Shown piece by piece: positions 34,600-46,461 of a DNA stretch of 64,000 bases. The notes beneath the pieces were generated by a model. It saw only the letters and a list, made by a program, of their open reading frames with translations. It was not told the origin of the DNA and made no database searches. This DNA comes from Adineta steineri (lineage: Eukaryota; Rotifera; Eurotatoria; Adinetida; Adinetidae). Numbering within the stretch: the stretch's first letter is position 1; the number at the start of each line of letters is the position of its first letter. The stretch covers positions 127,010-191,009 of the forward strand of contig CAJNOI010000002.1 of assembly GCA_905250115.1 (NCBI GenBank), read 5' to 3'. The position numbers were made by a program, and so were the translations under genes.

Positions 34600-35414
34600 A
34601 TGCCTGTTAAGAATGTATCTAATGGTGAATTAAAAAAAGAATTAGAACGAGCAGGTGAAAAACTAGTATTTATTGATTTTTTTGCAACATGGTAATTCAC
34701 TAGTTTATTTATTTTTCATAAAAAACTATTCGTATTTATAGGTGTGGTCCTTGTAAAAAAGTTGCACCAGCTATTGATACATTAAGTGAATCTCATCCTA
34801 ATGCTATTTTTCTTAAAGTTGATGTTGATGAATGTGAAGTAAGTGAAGCATTTCTCTTCTTCTTTCTTCTTTTCTAAAATACTAATTAATCATTCTAGAC
34901 AGAAGCTCAACAATATAAGATTGAGGCAATGCCAACATTTGTATTTATTCGTAGTTCAAAAGAATTAGAACGTATACGTGGTGCTGATATAGATGCAATT
35001 AAGAAAACACTTGCTAAACACTATAAGGAAACATCAGCATTCGGTGGTGAAGGTCATTCAATGTTAGATTCAAAAACAACAGAAACTGCATCTTCGAAAG
35101 CAACAGTTGAATCGGATCGTGAACGTTTCGAAAAAGTAGCTGAAGAACGTTTCGGTACTAGTAAAGAAGGTGAAACAATGACAACACTTCGTCTTCGTTT
35201 ACCTGATATATCGAGTCCAATTTCAATTCGATTGAGTACTGAACGAACATTAAATGATATTCGTCATTTAATTTGTGAAACAATCACATTATTTGAAACA
35301 ACACCATTCGAATTTATGGAACCACCAGCAATCAAAATAAAATTAGATGATGAAAATAAAACAATAAAAGAAGCAAAATTAATGAATGCTGTTTTAATAA
35401 TTAAAAAAGTTTAA
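34600..35414 (+). CDS. Thioredoxin-UBX fusion protein
   Basis: Three exons: 34600-34691, 34742-34838, 34899-35414. Residues 1-105 are a classical thioredoxin ([40 protein letters not shown]) with an intact WCGPC redox site split by intron 1 and the cis-proline MPT. A short acidic linker follows, then from about residue 160 a UBX domain ([39 protein letters not shown]). The UBX and the 25 residues before it ([13 protein letters not shown]) match the C-terminus of p47 encoded 2.2 kb upstream (RLEKLAEQQLKTS), including the unusual EPP loop. The product may bring disulfide reductase activity to p97/VCP. Known UBX proteins with a thioredoxin fold use the redox-less UAS domain, so this arrangement looks new. 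No polyadenylation signal is evident in the 101-nt spacer to RTCA. Confidence 0.85.
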
Positions 35415-38133
35415 TTTTATTTTTTATTTGAATAAATCAGAAAGAGAAAAAAAACAAATTTGTTCTATCTCGATTTCTTTTTCCACTTATTCGCATTAAG
35501 CAATTATCTTCTTGACAAGCAATCGATATGTTCCTCTGAGAAGTACTAGATGATTTTTTTTCCTCTCATTCTTTTTTCATTCATCGACGTTATTCAATCA
35601 TTTATTGAACATGACGTGACAAAGCAGCTCCAATTTATTTATTTTTTTTTCCTAAGAAAGAAAAAAAAGGAAGTATTTCTATTTTTCCTCGATGTGCACG
35701 CATGGAAATACATCGTTATGGGAAAATGCACGAGAAACAACGTTATTTTCCTTTAGCACATTTATTCTGTTATATCCGAAAGCAAAAGAACAAGTGAGTA
35801 ATGCAATTTTTGCTTTTTTCTACAAAATAACAATGATATATTCGAAATAAGAACGTATAAACGAAAAAAAAGCGACAAAACTATCATCACATTAATATAT
35901 ATATATTGTTATTACGACCATGTGCATAGTGTAGTAAAATAAATCAATAAAAAGAAAAAAAAACACATCAAGATAGTCAGTTATTTTACATTCGTGCTGT
36001 TTAAAGTACTTCATCTTTTATTTTTCTCTAGGTAACTTTAATTTGTGAGACGTTAAAGTGACATCGAGACATGCCTTAGGAGACATTTAACCAGTTGTTT
36101 TGATTGTTTTCTTTTGTCCTGATGTGCCAGGGTTTATATTTAAAGGCAAAAGCATCTTTTTTTTTATAGTTAATATATAGTAAATATATTTTTCTATTGA
36201 GAATGTTCAAAATGACTCGAGGGGGAAAGAATAAGAAGTAAAAGAAAAGTGCAAGCAAGTCGTATAAAATAACAATGCTTACATGTGTCTTTTCAAGTTT
36301 AGAAATTGGATTTGTGGTAAGAAGAAAGAAAAGAAGAAGAAAAAGATTTCATTCGACAAGAAATTGGAATCGACCTTGACAATCAAAAAAAAAAAGAGAA
36401 AAAAAATGAAATGTAATTTTTCTTTTTGTCGATTGAATCAAAAAAAAAAGTTTTTTTTCTCAACTGCGAAATGACTAGCAGGTAGTTAGTATCGAAATAT
36501 TTTTCTAACAATTTAGTTTAATATAGAAAAGAGCATATACTATCAAATTTCGCTCATTCTCTCGTGCTTTGTAATCGACCATAATAGATGATAAATTTGT
36601 TATATTTTATTATTTTTTGATGTATAGCACGCGCTTAGAAATTGATTTCTGCTTTTTCTCATCACTATTCTCTTTACACTTGATTGATGATATAAAGCTA
36701 GTAGACAACACGTATGCTTGTATTGATAAAAGATATGGTGGATAGATTCATAAATAGTGATAAACCTGAACATTGTTAATAAGATGTATGGCGTGAATCG
36801 CTTGGATTAGTACAGTTAATAGGAACATGTTGCTTATATTTTGTGCCTCAATAATTACCATTAACCTTTAGTTGAGTATAAATATGATGTTGTCTATCAT
36901 TTGGATATCATCATTTTGATATATCACCTGGAGCGATGTGGATCTTTTGTTGTTTATTGTTGTCAGAATGATAGAGTTGAGAAGAAACAAAAAAAAACGC
37001 GACTAACTACGATGGGAGAATACATCACCACCTGGTGGTAACGTTGTTGAGATAGGAGAGAGAGAGAAGACGTCTATATGCTAGTATAATCAATATTTGT
37101 TCCGTCGGTTAGACATTATTTAGACAACGTTTGAACTACTGAATTCCAAGTATGCCTGTTGACCAATTGTATAAACAGATACTTTCTATCAACAGTATAT
37201 TTTTTATGTATGCTACTCGAAAAGAATGATATACTACATCTCTTAGCTTATCTTATGTCTTTCTTCAAAGGGCGTTTTTTTTATTCTATTACATAATAGC
37301 AATAATCGATTAACTCGTTCTTATTGTTATCTATCTTTTTTCTTTTCTCACCCATATATCTGTGCATACACGTATTTATGCGTCTATAATCACTCTATTC
37401 ATTATAGATGTTCCGGCAACTAATTCAGACATATTAGAATAAGCAGCTGGTTTTACTAGTATAATAACTGTCAATAGATATATCGAATGGCCTACTTCTG
37501 ATGATCTTCTTTAAGGTTTGTTTGACCCTACGTCGTTCGTGATAAATTTCTTTTCGCTGCTAGGACAAAAGAATCGGCAAAAAAATATATATATAGAATA
37601 GGAGAAGAAAAGAAAAAATAGACGAACTTTCGACTCTTTCTATTTTCTTTATGATGAAATCATTGTTTACTTCCATTAAAATATTAGTACATTGATTTCT
37701 TTTTCCTTCTCTTCTATTTTTCTCCTTCATTTTGTCGTTCTAGTAATACAACGTACTCTTTTTTCCACACCATTACATTGGTCGATGTTATATTTTTGTC
37801 TCTCTCTCTTCTGTTTTCTCTTATGTATAGTTATATATGTTATATTCTTAGGGGTTGTTTTGCGTTTTCTGCCCACGCATGCACATGTATGTGTTTATAT
37901 GACTTCAAGAACGTTTTATTATTTATTATGATACTAATGCAAGTAAACCATTTACCTTTGCCACACCTCCATTACCCTTGATAGTTACATCTTAAATCGA
38001 AATTTGTTTTTTTTCTTCTAAATATTAATTCTACTATCGAGATAAATGATAATTATTTCTACTTATGTTTCAGTATTTGTCTTACATTTCTCGTGTGTCT
38101 ACGTGTCTATTTTGATCAAAATAAAGATAGAAC
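35415..38133. other. Intergenic region upstream of CLUH
   Basis: About 2.7 kb. The first 500 bp look like 3' UTR (A/T runs, AATAAA-like strings near 35430 and 35940). A section at 36880-37080 with CACCACCTGGTGGTAACG (an inverted CACC..GGTG core) is less AT-rich but not coding. T/C-rich tracts near 37690-37830 give spurious open frames on plus. The CLUH promoter and 5' UTR should lie near the right end. Confidence 0.5.
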
Positions 38134-41100
38134 ATGAAACAAACAATTGACAGTCTTCCAATAACGACAACAACATCTGATATTTCTAAATGTAATGGTC
38201 ATCAAGATGATCTCATAGAAACTCGTAGAGATTCTGATAATGATGATTTAGTAACAAGTATAAATAATAATGAATTAGTATCATCATCAACAATAAATAC
38301 AAATGAACTTATTATTTTACCTGATTCATCATTTAATATTCGTATTCAAGCATCTGGTTTAGATACATTTGAATTACCTGTAACATCTAGTGAACTTGTT
38401 CAAGAAATTCATCAAGTATTAATGGATAAAGAAGAAACTTGTCATCGTACATGTTTTTCATTACAACTTGATGGAAATGTTTTAGATAATTTTACTGAAT
38501 TGAAAAATATCGAAAATTTAAAAGAAGGAAGTTTATTGAAAGTTATTGATGGTTTGTTAATAACAAAGAGATATATATACAATTAATTTTTATATTTTTT
38601 AGAACAATATACGGTTCGTGAAGTTCGTATACACGTTAGACATATAAATGAATTAATACATTCATGTGACCCGATTGATTCATATAATGGTACTAATGGA
38701 TATTCATTATGTATTGTTAATGATATAACTAATGGAGATATTTCATCGAATAGTGGTAATGAAGGTTTTCATATTTTCTTTATTTATTTTATTATTTAGA
38801 TCGAAAGAAAGGTACAGAAACAAATGGACTTGAATTTAATGTCCCTGAATATCTTTTACCAAATCAAAAAGATATTCTTCTTACACCTCTATTTGCTACA
38901 AATAGTAAAACTCGAGTATGTAATAAACAAAAATCTAGATATTCTTCTATAAATATTTATTTTAGCCATTACAATGTTTAAAAGTGTTATCATACAGTGG
39001 GTGGAATCCACCAAATGGTTCAAGAAAATTACATGGTTAGTTTTCAGACAAAATAATAATTAATATTATTTACTTTATTTTTATGAAGGTGATCTTATGT
39101 ATTTACAAGTAACAACATATGAAGAAAAGTCATTTCATATAACAGCTTGTACAAAAGGTTTTTATGTTAGTCAGTAAGTACAAATATAAAATATTAAAAA
39201 ATCAAATTTTCTATCTATTTTTATTTTTAAGAACAACGGATGAAAAATTTATTCCTAAACCGGTGCAACCTAAAGCTATTTATCATTCACTTGTCGATCT
39301 ATTAAATAATGTATGATAACGTATTGAAATTCATCATTGATAAATTTCGATTTTCTTCTATTTAGATTAGTCCATTATTTAAAAAGACGTTTGCTGCTAT
39401 TCAACGTAAACGTTGTACAAAACATCCATTTGAACGTATACAAATTCCAAGTCAAATTCATCCATGGTTATCACCACGTTTTGATCATACAGTTGATTTT
39501 TTTCGAGCAGAAGATGGTGGAAAAAAAATAATAAAATTTTATGACTTTAATATTCTGATTTTTTTCTTTATAGCAAATATCAATAAACTGGGACATGAAG
39601 ATCACATACCAGGTCAAGTACGTGATTGGAATGAAGAATTACAAATAACGAAAGAATTACCAAAAAAATCTTTACCTGAAAGACTTATTCGTGAACGTGC
39701 GATGTTCAAAGTAAAAGAAAAAAAAACAAATAAATTTTTTTTTCTTACCTTATTTTTTAGGTACATAGTGATTTTGTTTCAGCTGCTATTCGTGGTTGTC
39801 AAGCAGTTGTAGATGGAAATATAATGGCAATTAATCCTGGTGAAGAATCAAAGTAATTATTTACTTTTCATCGTGTACATAGTCAGAAAAACTAATTGAT
39901 CTATTACATAAATCAACACTTTTGCTAATGTAAAACATAATTAGTCAAAAAATAGAACTGCGATTCTTTTCTTGATTATGAGTAATATTTGACTGAGCAG
40001 AGAAAAACTTCAATTTAATAGTTGATTATTTTATGTTCTTTTTAAATAGAGTTCATATGTATATTTGGAACAATATGTTCTTCAGTCTTGGTTTTGATGT
40101 TAAAGAACATTATAAAGATTTTGGTGGTGATGCTGCTGCACATGCTGCACCAACAAATGATTTACAAGGTGTTCGTGCTATTAATACCATTGACTTAGAT
40201 GGATTACATACATTAGGTACTGTTGTTGTCGATTATCGTGGTATGCGTGTTACAGCTCAAACTATTGTACCTGGTAAATGATTATATTAAGCAAAAAAAC
40301 AATACTTCGAAATAAATTTCTTTCAGGTATTTTGGAAAAAGAACAAGAACAAAGTGTTGTATATGGTTCGACTGATTTTGGTAAAACTTGCACAACAAAT
40401 GAAAAATATAAAGAATTAGTAAATAAAAAATAAATTGCTTTTTATATTAATGATAAAATCTTATTTTTATTAGTTAGAAAAAGTTTCAGCTATGCTTAAA
40501 ATTAAACCACATTCAATAAAAACAGAAAAAGGTGATATTATAGAATTATTAACAGCTGTTGAATGTAAAGGAATTATTGGTAATGATGGACGACATTATT
40601 TATTAGATTTATTACGGATGATGCCACCCGACTTGAATTATCTACCAGGTTCGTAACTACAGTTTGTTTAGTTAAGTTTTACTATATAAAGACGTATTTC
40701 TCATATTGAATATCTCAGAATATTAATAAAAATATTTTTTCTTATTAACTATTTTAGTTGATGTTGAACACATATCGTCAGCTATGAAACAACTTGAGTA
40801 TCCACAAACATATAAACATCGATTGTGTTGTTTAAGACAAGAATTAATTGATGCTTTCATTGAGTATGGAAAAATTTTTATTTAAAAAAAAATTATTTAT
40901 TATAAAAAATATTTTCTAGACAAAAATATGTTGATTTCTATCGTTCAATTGCACTTAATTTATCCAAATTACGAACTAACGAAGTATATTTATAATTTAT
41001 TTCAAAACAATAATAAATATTTTATTATTTAGTCAACAACAAATGATTCTACTGAACAAACAAATGTTGAAGAAGTTAAACGTATTGTCAATGAAATCAG

Positions 41101-43759
41101 TGGTACTACCAATCGATTATTAAATATAAAATCTAAAAACTTATTTTCTTTTTCTAGTTGAAGATAATAGTCGTGAAATAATTCAATCTGCATGTCGTTC
41201 AATTGGATCAGTGAAAGATAATGAATTTGATGTTCGATTTAATCCCGATCTATTTCAACCTCATGTCACACTGAATCAAACAGTATGGAAAACACTTTTT
41301 CTTGGAAAAAATATATATAAACTATTTGTTTTTATTAGGCTGTTGAAACAGCAGCTGATACGAAATTATTAAAAGAAGCAGCCGAATATTTAATACTAAA
41401 ACAAATTCCATTAATGATACAAGATTTTCAAGATCATACAGCCGTACCTGTTGATGGTGAAAGTCTTTCAGAAGCTATGCATTCTAGAGGAATTAATATT
41501 CGTTATCTTGGTCGAGTAGCTCATCTTCTTAATCAACAACCATCTCTTATTTATCTTTATGTAAATAATGATTGTTATTTTAATGTTATTAATTGTTGAT
41601 TTCTATAGGAAATTGCTGTAACAGAAATTCTTTGTCGAAGTGCCAAACATCTTTTTCGTAGTTATATACAATCTGTACCAATTCATTTATTATCATTTTC
41701 AATAAGTCATTTTCTAAATTGTTTTCTAACAATTATATCTTCACCGACATCTGAACATTTATCAGATGAATTATCAACAGTAACACATAATGGTACAACA
41801 AATACAAATTTACCTTTGACGAATTCAACCAATACTTCATCTCAAAAAACGAATAATAAGAAAAAAAATAAAAAACAACAACAACAGCAACAACGTAAAC
41901 AGAATCCATTACTACGAAATGGTAAGATGACGTCAGTAATAGCTTTTACTTAATCGAAATTATTTTATTTTAGAATCCTTAGATTTTCTATCGCTAACAT
42001 CAAAAACATGTTGGTTACAATTAACAAATGAAGCGAAAATAAAATATAATTTTGATTTAAACTGGTAAATATATATTATATATATTCAATAGAAAAATTT
42101 CATTTTGTTTATATTAGTGATGATATTGAAAATTTTATTGAAAAATATAATGTTCGTCGTACATGTATTTTACGTTCATTTTGTGTAAAAACTGGTATAC
42201 AATTATCTATGCGAGAATATCAGTTTGATTTAACAAATAAATCAACACGTACAACGAATAATGAATGTTTTAATGAAGAAGATATTATCAATATATATCC
42301 TTTGATTAAACAAAATTCACCAAAAGTAAATTAGAAAACTCTTTAATTTTAAATAAAAATTTATTTTCTCGTTATTTTTTAAAAGCCAAGTGATGCATAT
42401 CAATTTTTTACAACTGGTCAACAAAAAATTCAACAAGGTTTACTTCGAGAAGGTTTCGAATTAATATCCGAAGCACATAATTTATTAAATAATGTCTATG
42501 GACCAATGCATCCAGAAATTAGTATGTGTTTAAGATTATTAGCAAGATTAAATTATATTATGGGTGATTATCAAGAAGCACTTTATACACAACATAAAGC
42601 TGTTATGATGTCTGAACGTGTATTAGGTATTGATAATCCTCAAACAGCAACTGAATATGTAAGTTTTATTAAATAAAATTTAAATGATTGAAAGTTTTCT
42701 ATATAAATTAGATTCATATGGCACTTTATTCATTTGCAAATGGTCATTCAATAAATGCTTCGAAATTACTTTGTCGTGCACGATATATTATATTAACATG
42801 TTGCGGAGAAAATCATCCACAAATCAGTTTAATTGATGTAAGAGAAAATCTTTGAAATAAATATTTATGAATAATTTTCGTTATTTATAGAGTAATCTTG
42901 GATTGATATTACAATCATACGGAGATTATGAAAATGCATTGAAATTTATGGAAAAATCTTTAGAATTGAATAAAAAGTAAGTTGAATGATTTTCTTTGAA
43001 TAATATTAGTGATCTAGTTACTGAGTTGTTTATGCGTAACGAAATAAGCAAAGCGTGACGGAGTCATGTTTTACGTGTATAATATACCATTATAGAGGTT
43101 ATATTATATAAATAATAAATAACAAAATATGAATGAAATATTTCTATTATATTATTTATTTTCATTAGATTCTATGGATTAAAGAGTCTTAAAGTAGCTC
43201 TTTCTCATCATCTTTGTGCACGTATTCAATCGTGTCGTGGAGATTTTCGATCAGCATTAACGAGTGAACGTGAAGCTTATCAAATATATAAATTACAAGT
43301 AAATATCTATTTATTTCAAGTTCAACGAAATTAATGACTTGCTGTTTTTTTTATAGCTTGGTGATGAACATGAACGAACACGTGAAAGTGCGCAAGTACT
43401 TAAACATTTAACTGAACAAGCTGTTGTTTTACAGAAACGTATGAATGATGTTGTTAAAGGACAATTACTTATGATTCCAAGCATAACTGTATATTTAAAT
43501 TTATTTGAAATATAGAAATAGAAATAGAAATATTTATTTATAGATACAACAACCAAGTTTTCAGAATGTTTTGGAAATGCTCAATGTTGTTAATGGAATT
43601 TTATTTATACAAATACGAGAAAAAGATCTTGATTTAATTCGTGACGAATTAAATAAACAAACGATTAATGATCAACAAACAACAGCAACACCTTCAATTC
43701 AAACACTATCAACTGCTGCGGAACAAGCAGCAGCATTAATGAATAATGAAGTTGATTGA
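38134..43759 (+). CDS. CLUH: Clustered mitochondria protein homolog (CLUH)
   Basis: About 26 short exons separated mostly by 45-60 nt introns. The N-terminus is a ubiquitin-like CLU-N region ([33 protein letters not shown]). The Clu domain follows ([52 protein letters not shown]). Next is the diagnostic [20 protein letters not shown] / [19 protein letters not shown] block, then an eIF3p135-like segment. The C-terminal TPR region ([37 protein letters not shown]) precedes an Ala/Gln-rich end. CLUH binds mRNAs of nuclear-encoded mitochondrial proteins and keeps mitochondria spread. A Lys/Asn/Gln-rich low-complexity insert lies at 41760-41910. Two introns (39853-40050 and 42979-43169) are longer than average. 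Confidence 0.95.
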
Positions 43760-44211
43760 AAAAACATTACTAGTCTGATACATTTTTTGTAGTTTCTAGG
43801 CCAATTCTTTTTTCGTTCTATACTCATGCGTGTGTGTTTGTTAAAAAAGTTCTTGTTGTCTAGTCTTTTCTTTTTTAGTAGAGCCAGTTTTGTAGCATAG
43901 CACATTATCCTAATCAATGTGTGATTATACATGTTGTTTGTTTTTCTTTTTTTTTCTCATCGAATTCAATTAGGTCAATGTGCTAAATATTAATCGGAAT
44001 TTTGATAACCGATTTTTTTCTATCTGACTTTGTTGGTTTTCCCAAAACATTTTGTATTGTTTATTGATCGATTTGTTTAGATCTACAAGAGATTTCTTTT
44101 GTTTATTATTTTTTTCCAATAAAAAATACATATAACAAAACAAAAGTTTATTTATCCATTTTTAAAAACATATTTATGAAAATATCTATTTTATAAGATT
44201 AAATTTAATTG
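43760..44211. other. CLUH 3' UTR and promoter of first tandem paralogue
   Basis: About 450 bp. The right part, from about 44087, is the upstream end of a tandemly duplicated unit: it reappears at 45226-45283 plus 45711-45780. AACAAAAC at about 44134-44141 is the single, unoccupied form of the target site used by the hAT-like MITE in the second copy. Confidence 0.6.
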
Positions 44212-44892
44212 ATGACATTGAATTCACCATTCTCAATTATTTGGCTTGATGCTCATATTGGTTTATCTACGGAATGTCGAGGATTGAAAACATTATACCA
44301 ATCAGAACTTGCACTTGCAGCAGCAGAGTTTCCTGTTCCAGTTGATCCGATTGATGCAGCGATCTGCTCTGATATACGTGAATTTGGTGCACCTGTTTCG
44401 TTTGCCGCAACAATAGAAGATGCATTACAACTTATTGATGCAAATTCATATTATCAGAAAAAGATAATATTTATTACTTCAGCTTCATTAGGAAAAGAGA
44501 TTATTCCAAAAATTCTGGAAGAAAATTTTTCTATTCATTCATATTATATATTTTGCGCCGATATGCCATCGAATGTTGAATGGGCATTAAAATGTCGTGA
44601 GGATCATGGCATGGATATAAAAATGTTTGATCATGAAACAGATCTTTTAATACGGTTATCTAGAGATTTAAGTGATGCGTTAATTGAACAAGGAAAACTA
44701 CTATTTGACAGTAAGCCTAAAGAAGCTCTTAATTATTTTGAATGTGCTCGTGCATTAGCTGAGAAGGCTGTTGAACATGATACACCCAAGGATAGTAATG
44801 ATCTTCATCGTCCATGGACTACACATCGACGAATTTTAGGTGGTGAAAATGGTCTTATCGCGCGAGCAAAACGAGCATGTAATAACAATTAA
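44212..44892 (+). CDS. Unknown tandem paralogue A (receiver-like fold plus TPR-like helix pair)
   Basis: Intronless, first ATG at 44212, 226 residues. I do not recognise a named family. The N-terminal two thirds alternate hydrophobic strands and helices like a CheY/Rossmann fold: FSIIWLDAHIG, then KKIIFITSASLGKEIIPKI, SYYIFCADMPSNVEWALK and IKMFDHETDLL. A helical part follows (ALIEQGKLLFDSKPKEALNYF) that resembles one TPR. To my recollection a similar strand-helix pattern (WLD at the start, a SGxLGxxIVP-like turn, then a YIFC-like strand) occurs in many lineage-specific bdelloid proteins, sometimes fused to ADP-ribosyltransferase or TPR modules; that link is inference. The second copy lies 0.9 kb downstream and is roughly four-fifths identical by eye. 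Confidence 0.7.
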   Translation: MTLNSPFSIIWLDAHIGLSTECRGLKTLYQSELALAAAEFPVPVDPIDAAICSDIREFGAPVSFAATIEDALQLIDANSYYQKKIIFITSASLGKEIIPKILEENFSIHSYYIFCADMPSNVEWALKCREDHGMDIKMFDHETDLLIRLSRDLSDALIEQGKLLFDSKPKEALNYFECARALAEKAVEHDTPKDSNDLHRPWTTHRRILGGENGLIARAKRACNNN

Positions 44893-45151
44893 TCATAAAA
44901 TTATTATTTTTACAATATAAAATGAACAGTACTAATTGCATCTATACAAGTCTAGTGTTTGTTTTAAAATTTATATTGCAATTTTTATATAATACAATTT
45001 TTAAAATAAAAAAGTTTACTACTACTCATATTAGATGTAGTATGTGAAAGTAAATAAAATATTATTTGATGAAAAAACTATAGAGCTTGATTTCTCCGAT
45101 TCCCCCTAATAACGCCGAAAATAAAAATGTCGAATAGTGAAAATATCAGGA

Positions 45152-45211
45152 TGTGGGTGTGAGTAAGCATGCAGGTAGCAGAGTATGGTTACTGTAATAA
45201 CCACACCCACA
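45152..45211. repeat. Inverted TGTGGGTGTG / CACACCCACA hairpin
   Basis: TGTGGGTGTG at 45152-45161 and CACACCCACA at 45202-45211 form a perfect 10-bp stem with a 40-bp loop. The right arm continues as CCCTCAAACACCC up to about 45224, directly at the left boundary of duplicated unit B. The motif resembles the TGTGGG telomere repeat I recall for Adineta. It is short and could be coincidental. Confidence 0.5.
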
Positions 45212-45283
45212 CCCTCAAACACCCTGTAAGAGATTTCTTTTGTTTATTATTTTTTCCCAATAAAAAAATATATATAACAAAAC

Positions 45284-45702
45284 TAGACACCTGCGGGACA
45301 AACTTTTGTATTGTCTCGATCTCGAATATCCCGCCTCGAAGTTTTTCAAATTATTCTGTCAAATTTATTTTGTCCCGCCGACCAGAAAATATACAGATGT
45401 CACTCTGTGGCTGAAAACAACATATCTTCGCTGTAGCACCAATAAACTTCAACACATGCATTCACATGATTGGTGGATAAACCAACATTTCATTCAACAG
45501 TTCTAATAAGAAATAAAAAGAATTGAAACCTAATATATATTTCAGTATATCGATCAAATAGAAAATCGGAACTTCTGATTTTTTTGTATTGTCCCGATTC
45601 CGTTTGTCCCGTCCCGAAAAATTTTCAGGGCAAGTCCCGATTGTCCCGCGGGATGAGACATTCAGGATTTTTAGGGATTCGGTACTGCCCCGCAGGACTC
45701 TA
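45284..45702. mobile_element. hAT-like MITE, 419 bp
   Basis: The element is bounded by a perfect 8-bp direct repeat AACAAAAC (45276-45283 and 45703-45710). Its ends are imperfect terminal inverted repeats: TAGACACCTGCGGGACA on the left, and TAGAGTCCTGCGGGGCA read inward from the right (14 of 17 match). Subterminal GTCCCG / CGGGAC motifs occur repeatedly on both sides. An 8-bp duplication, TAGA-type ends and subterminal repeats are the marks of hAT elements; there is no transposase, so it is non-autonomous. The paralogous copy at about 44134 shows the uninterrupted site. Confidence 0.85.
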
Positions 45703-45780
45703 AACAAAACAGAAATTTATTTTTCTATTTTTAAAAATATATTTATGCAAATATTTATTCTATAAGATTAAATTTAACTG

Positions 45781-46461
45781 ATGACATCGAATTCACCATT
45801 CTCAATTATTTGGCTTGATGCTCATATTGGTTTACCTACGGAATGTCAAGGATTAAAAACATTATTTCAAGCAGACCTTGCACCTGCAGCAGCTCAATTT
45901 CCTGTTCCAGTTGATCCTATTGATGCAATGATTTGTTCTATACGTGAATTTGGTGCATCTATTTCGTTTGCCTCAACAATAGAAGATGCATTACAACTTA
46001 TTGATGCAAATTCATATTATCAGAAAAAGATAATACTTATTACTTCAGCTTCATTTGGAAAACAGATTATTCCAGAAATTCAAGAACGAGATTTTTCTAT
46101 TCATTCGTATTATATATTTTGTGGCAATATGACATCAAATGTTGAATGGGCATTAGAGTATTTTGAGAATGGCATGAAAATACAAATGTTTGATTTCGAA
46201 ATAGATCTTTTGATACGCTTATCTAGAGATTTAAGTGATGCATTAATTGAACAAGGAAAAATATTACTGAATAATAATCCGCAAGTAGCTCTTAATTATT
46301 TTGAATGTGCTCATACATTAGCTGAGAAAGCTGTTGAACGTGATACACCCAATGATCCTAATGATCCTCATCGGCCATGGACTACACATCGACGAATTTT
46401 AGATGGTGAAAATGGTCTTATCGCACAAGCAAAACAAGCATGCAATAACAATACATCATAA
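45781..46461 (+). CDS. Unknown tandem paralogue B
   Basis: Intronless, 226 residues, aligned along its whole length with paralogue A. Shared blocks include NSPFSIIWLDAHIGL, EDALQLIDANSYYQKKII, SYYIFC and RLSRDLSDALIEQGK. It differs by small indels (one Asp lost after ICS, two residues lost near EYFENGMKI) and an extended C-terminus (NNNTS). Both copies keep full open frames and similar 3' sequence, so both may be functional. Its upstream region is split by the hAT-like MITE about 79 bp before the ATG, which could change its expression relative to copy A. Function unknown. Confidence 0.7.
   Translation: MTSNSPFSIIWLDAHIGLPTECQGLKTLFQADLAPAAAQFPVPVDPIDAMICSIREFGASISFASTIEDALQLIDANSYYQKKIILITSASFGKQIIPEIQERDFSIHSYYIFCGNMTSNVEWALEYFENGMKIQMFDFEIDLLIRLSRDLSDALIEQGKILLNNNPQVALNYFECAHTLAEKAVERDTPNDPNDPHRPWTTHRRILDGENGLIAQAKQACNNNTS

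Larger units (their letters stand above)
44893..45780. other. Spacer between tandem paralogues
   Basis: Contains the 3' part of duplicated unit A (homology to unit B fades near 45017), a unique stretch with a G-rich/C-rich inverted repeat (45152-45211), the left end of unit B (about 45226) and a MITE (45284-45702) inserted in unit B's upstream region. Confidence 0.7.

Noticed and set aside
36283-36474. Lys-rich plus frame
   Set aside because: Translation of an A-rich run.
45169-45707. Frames inside the hAT-like element
   Set aside because: Short, unrelated to transposase, and fully explained by the MITE.
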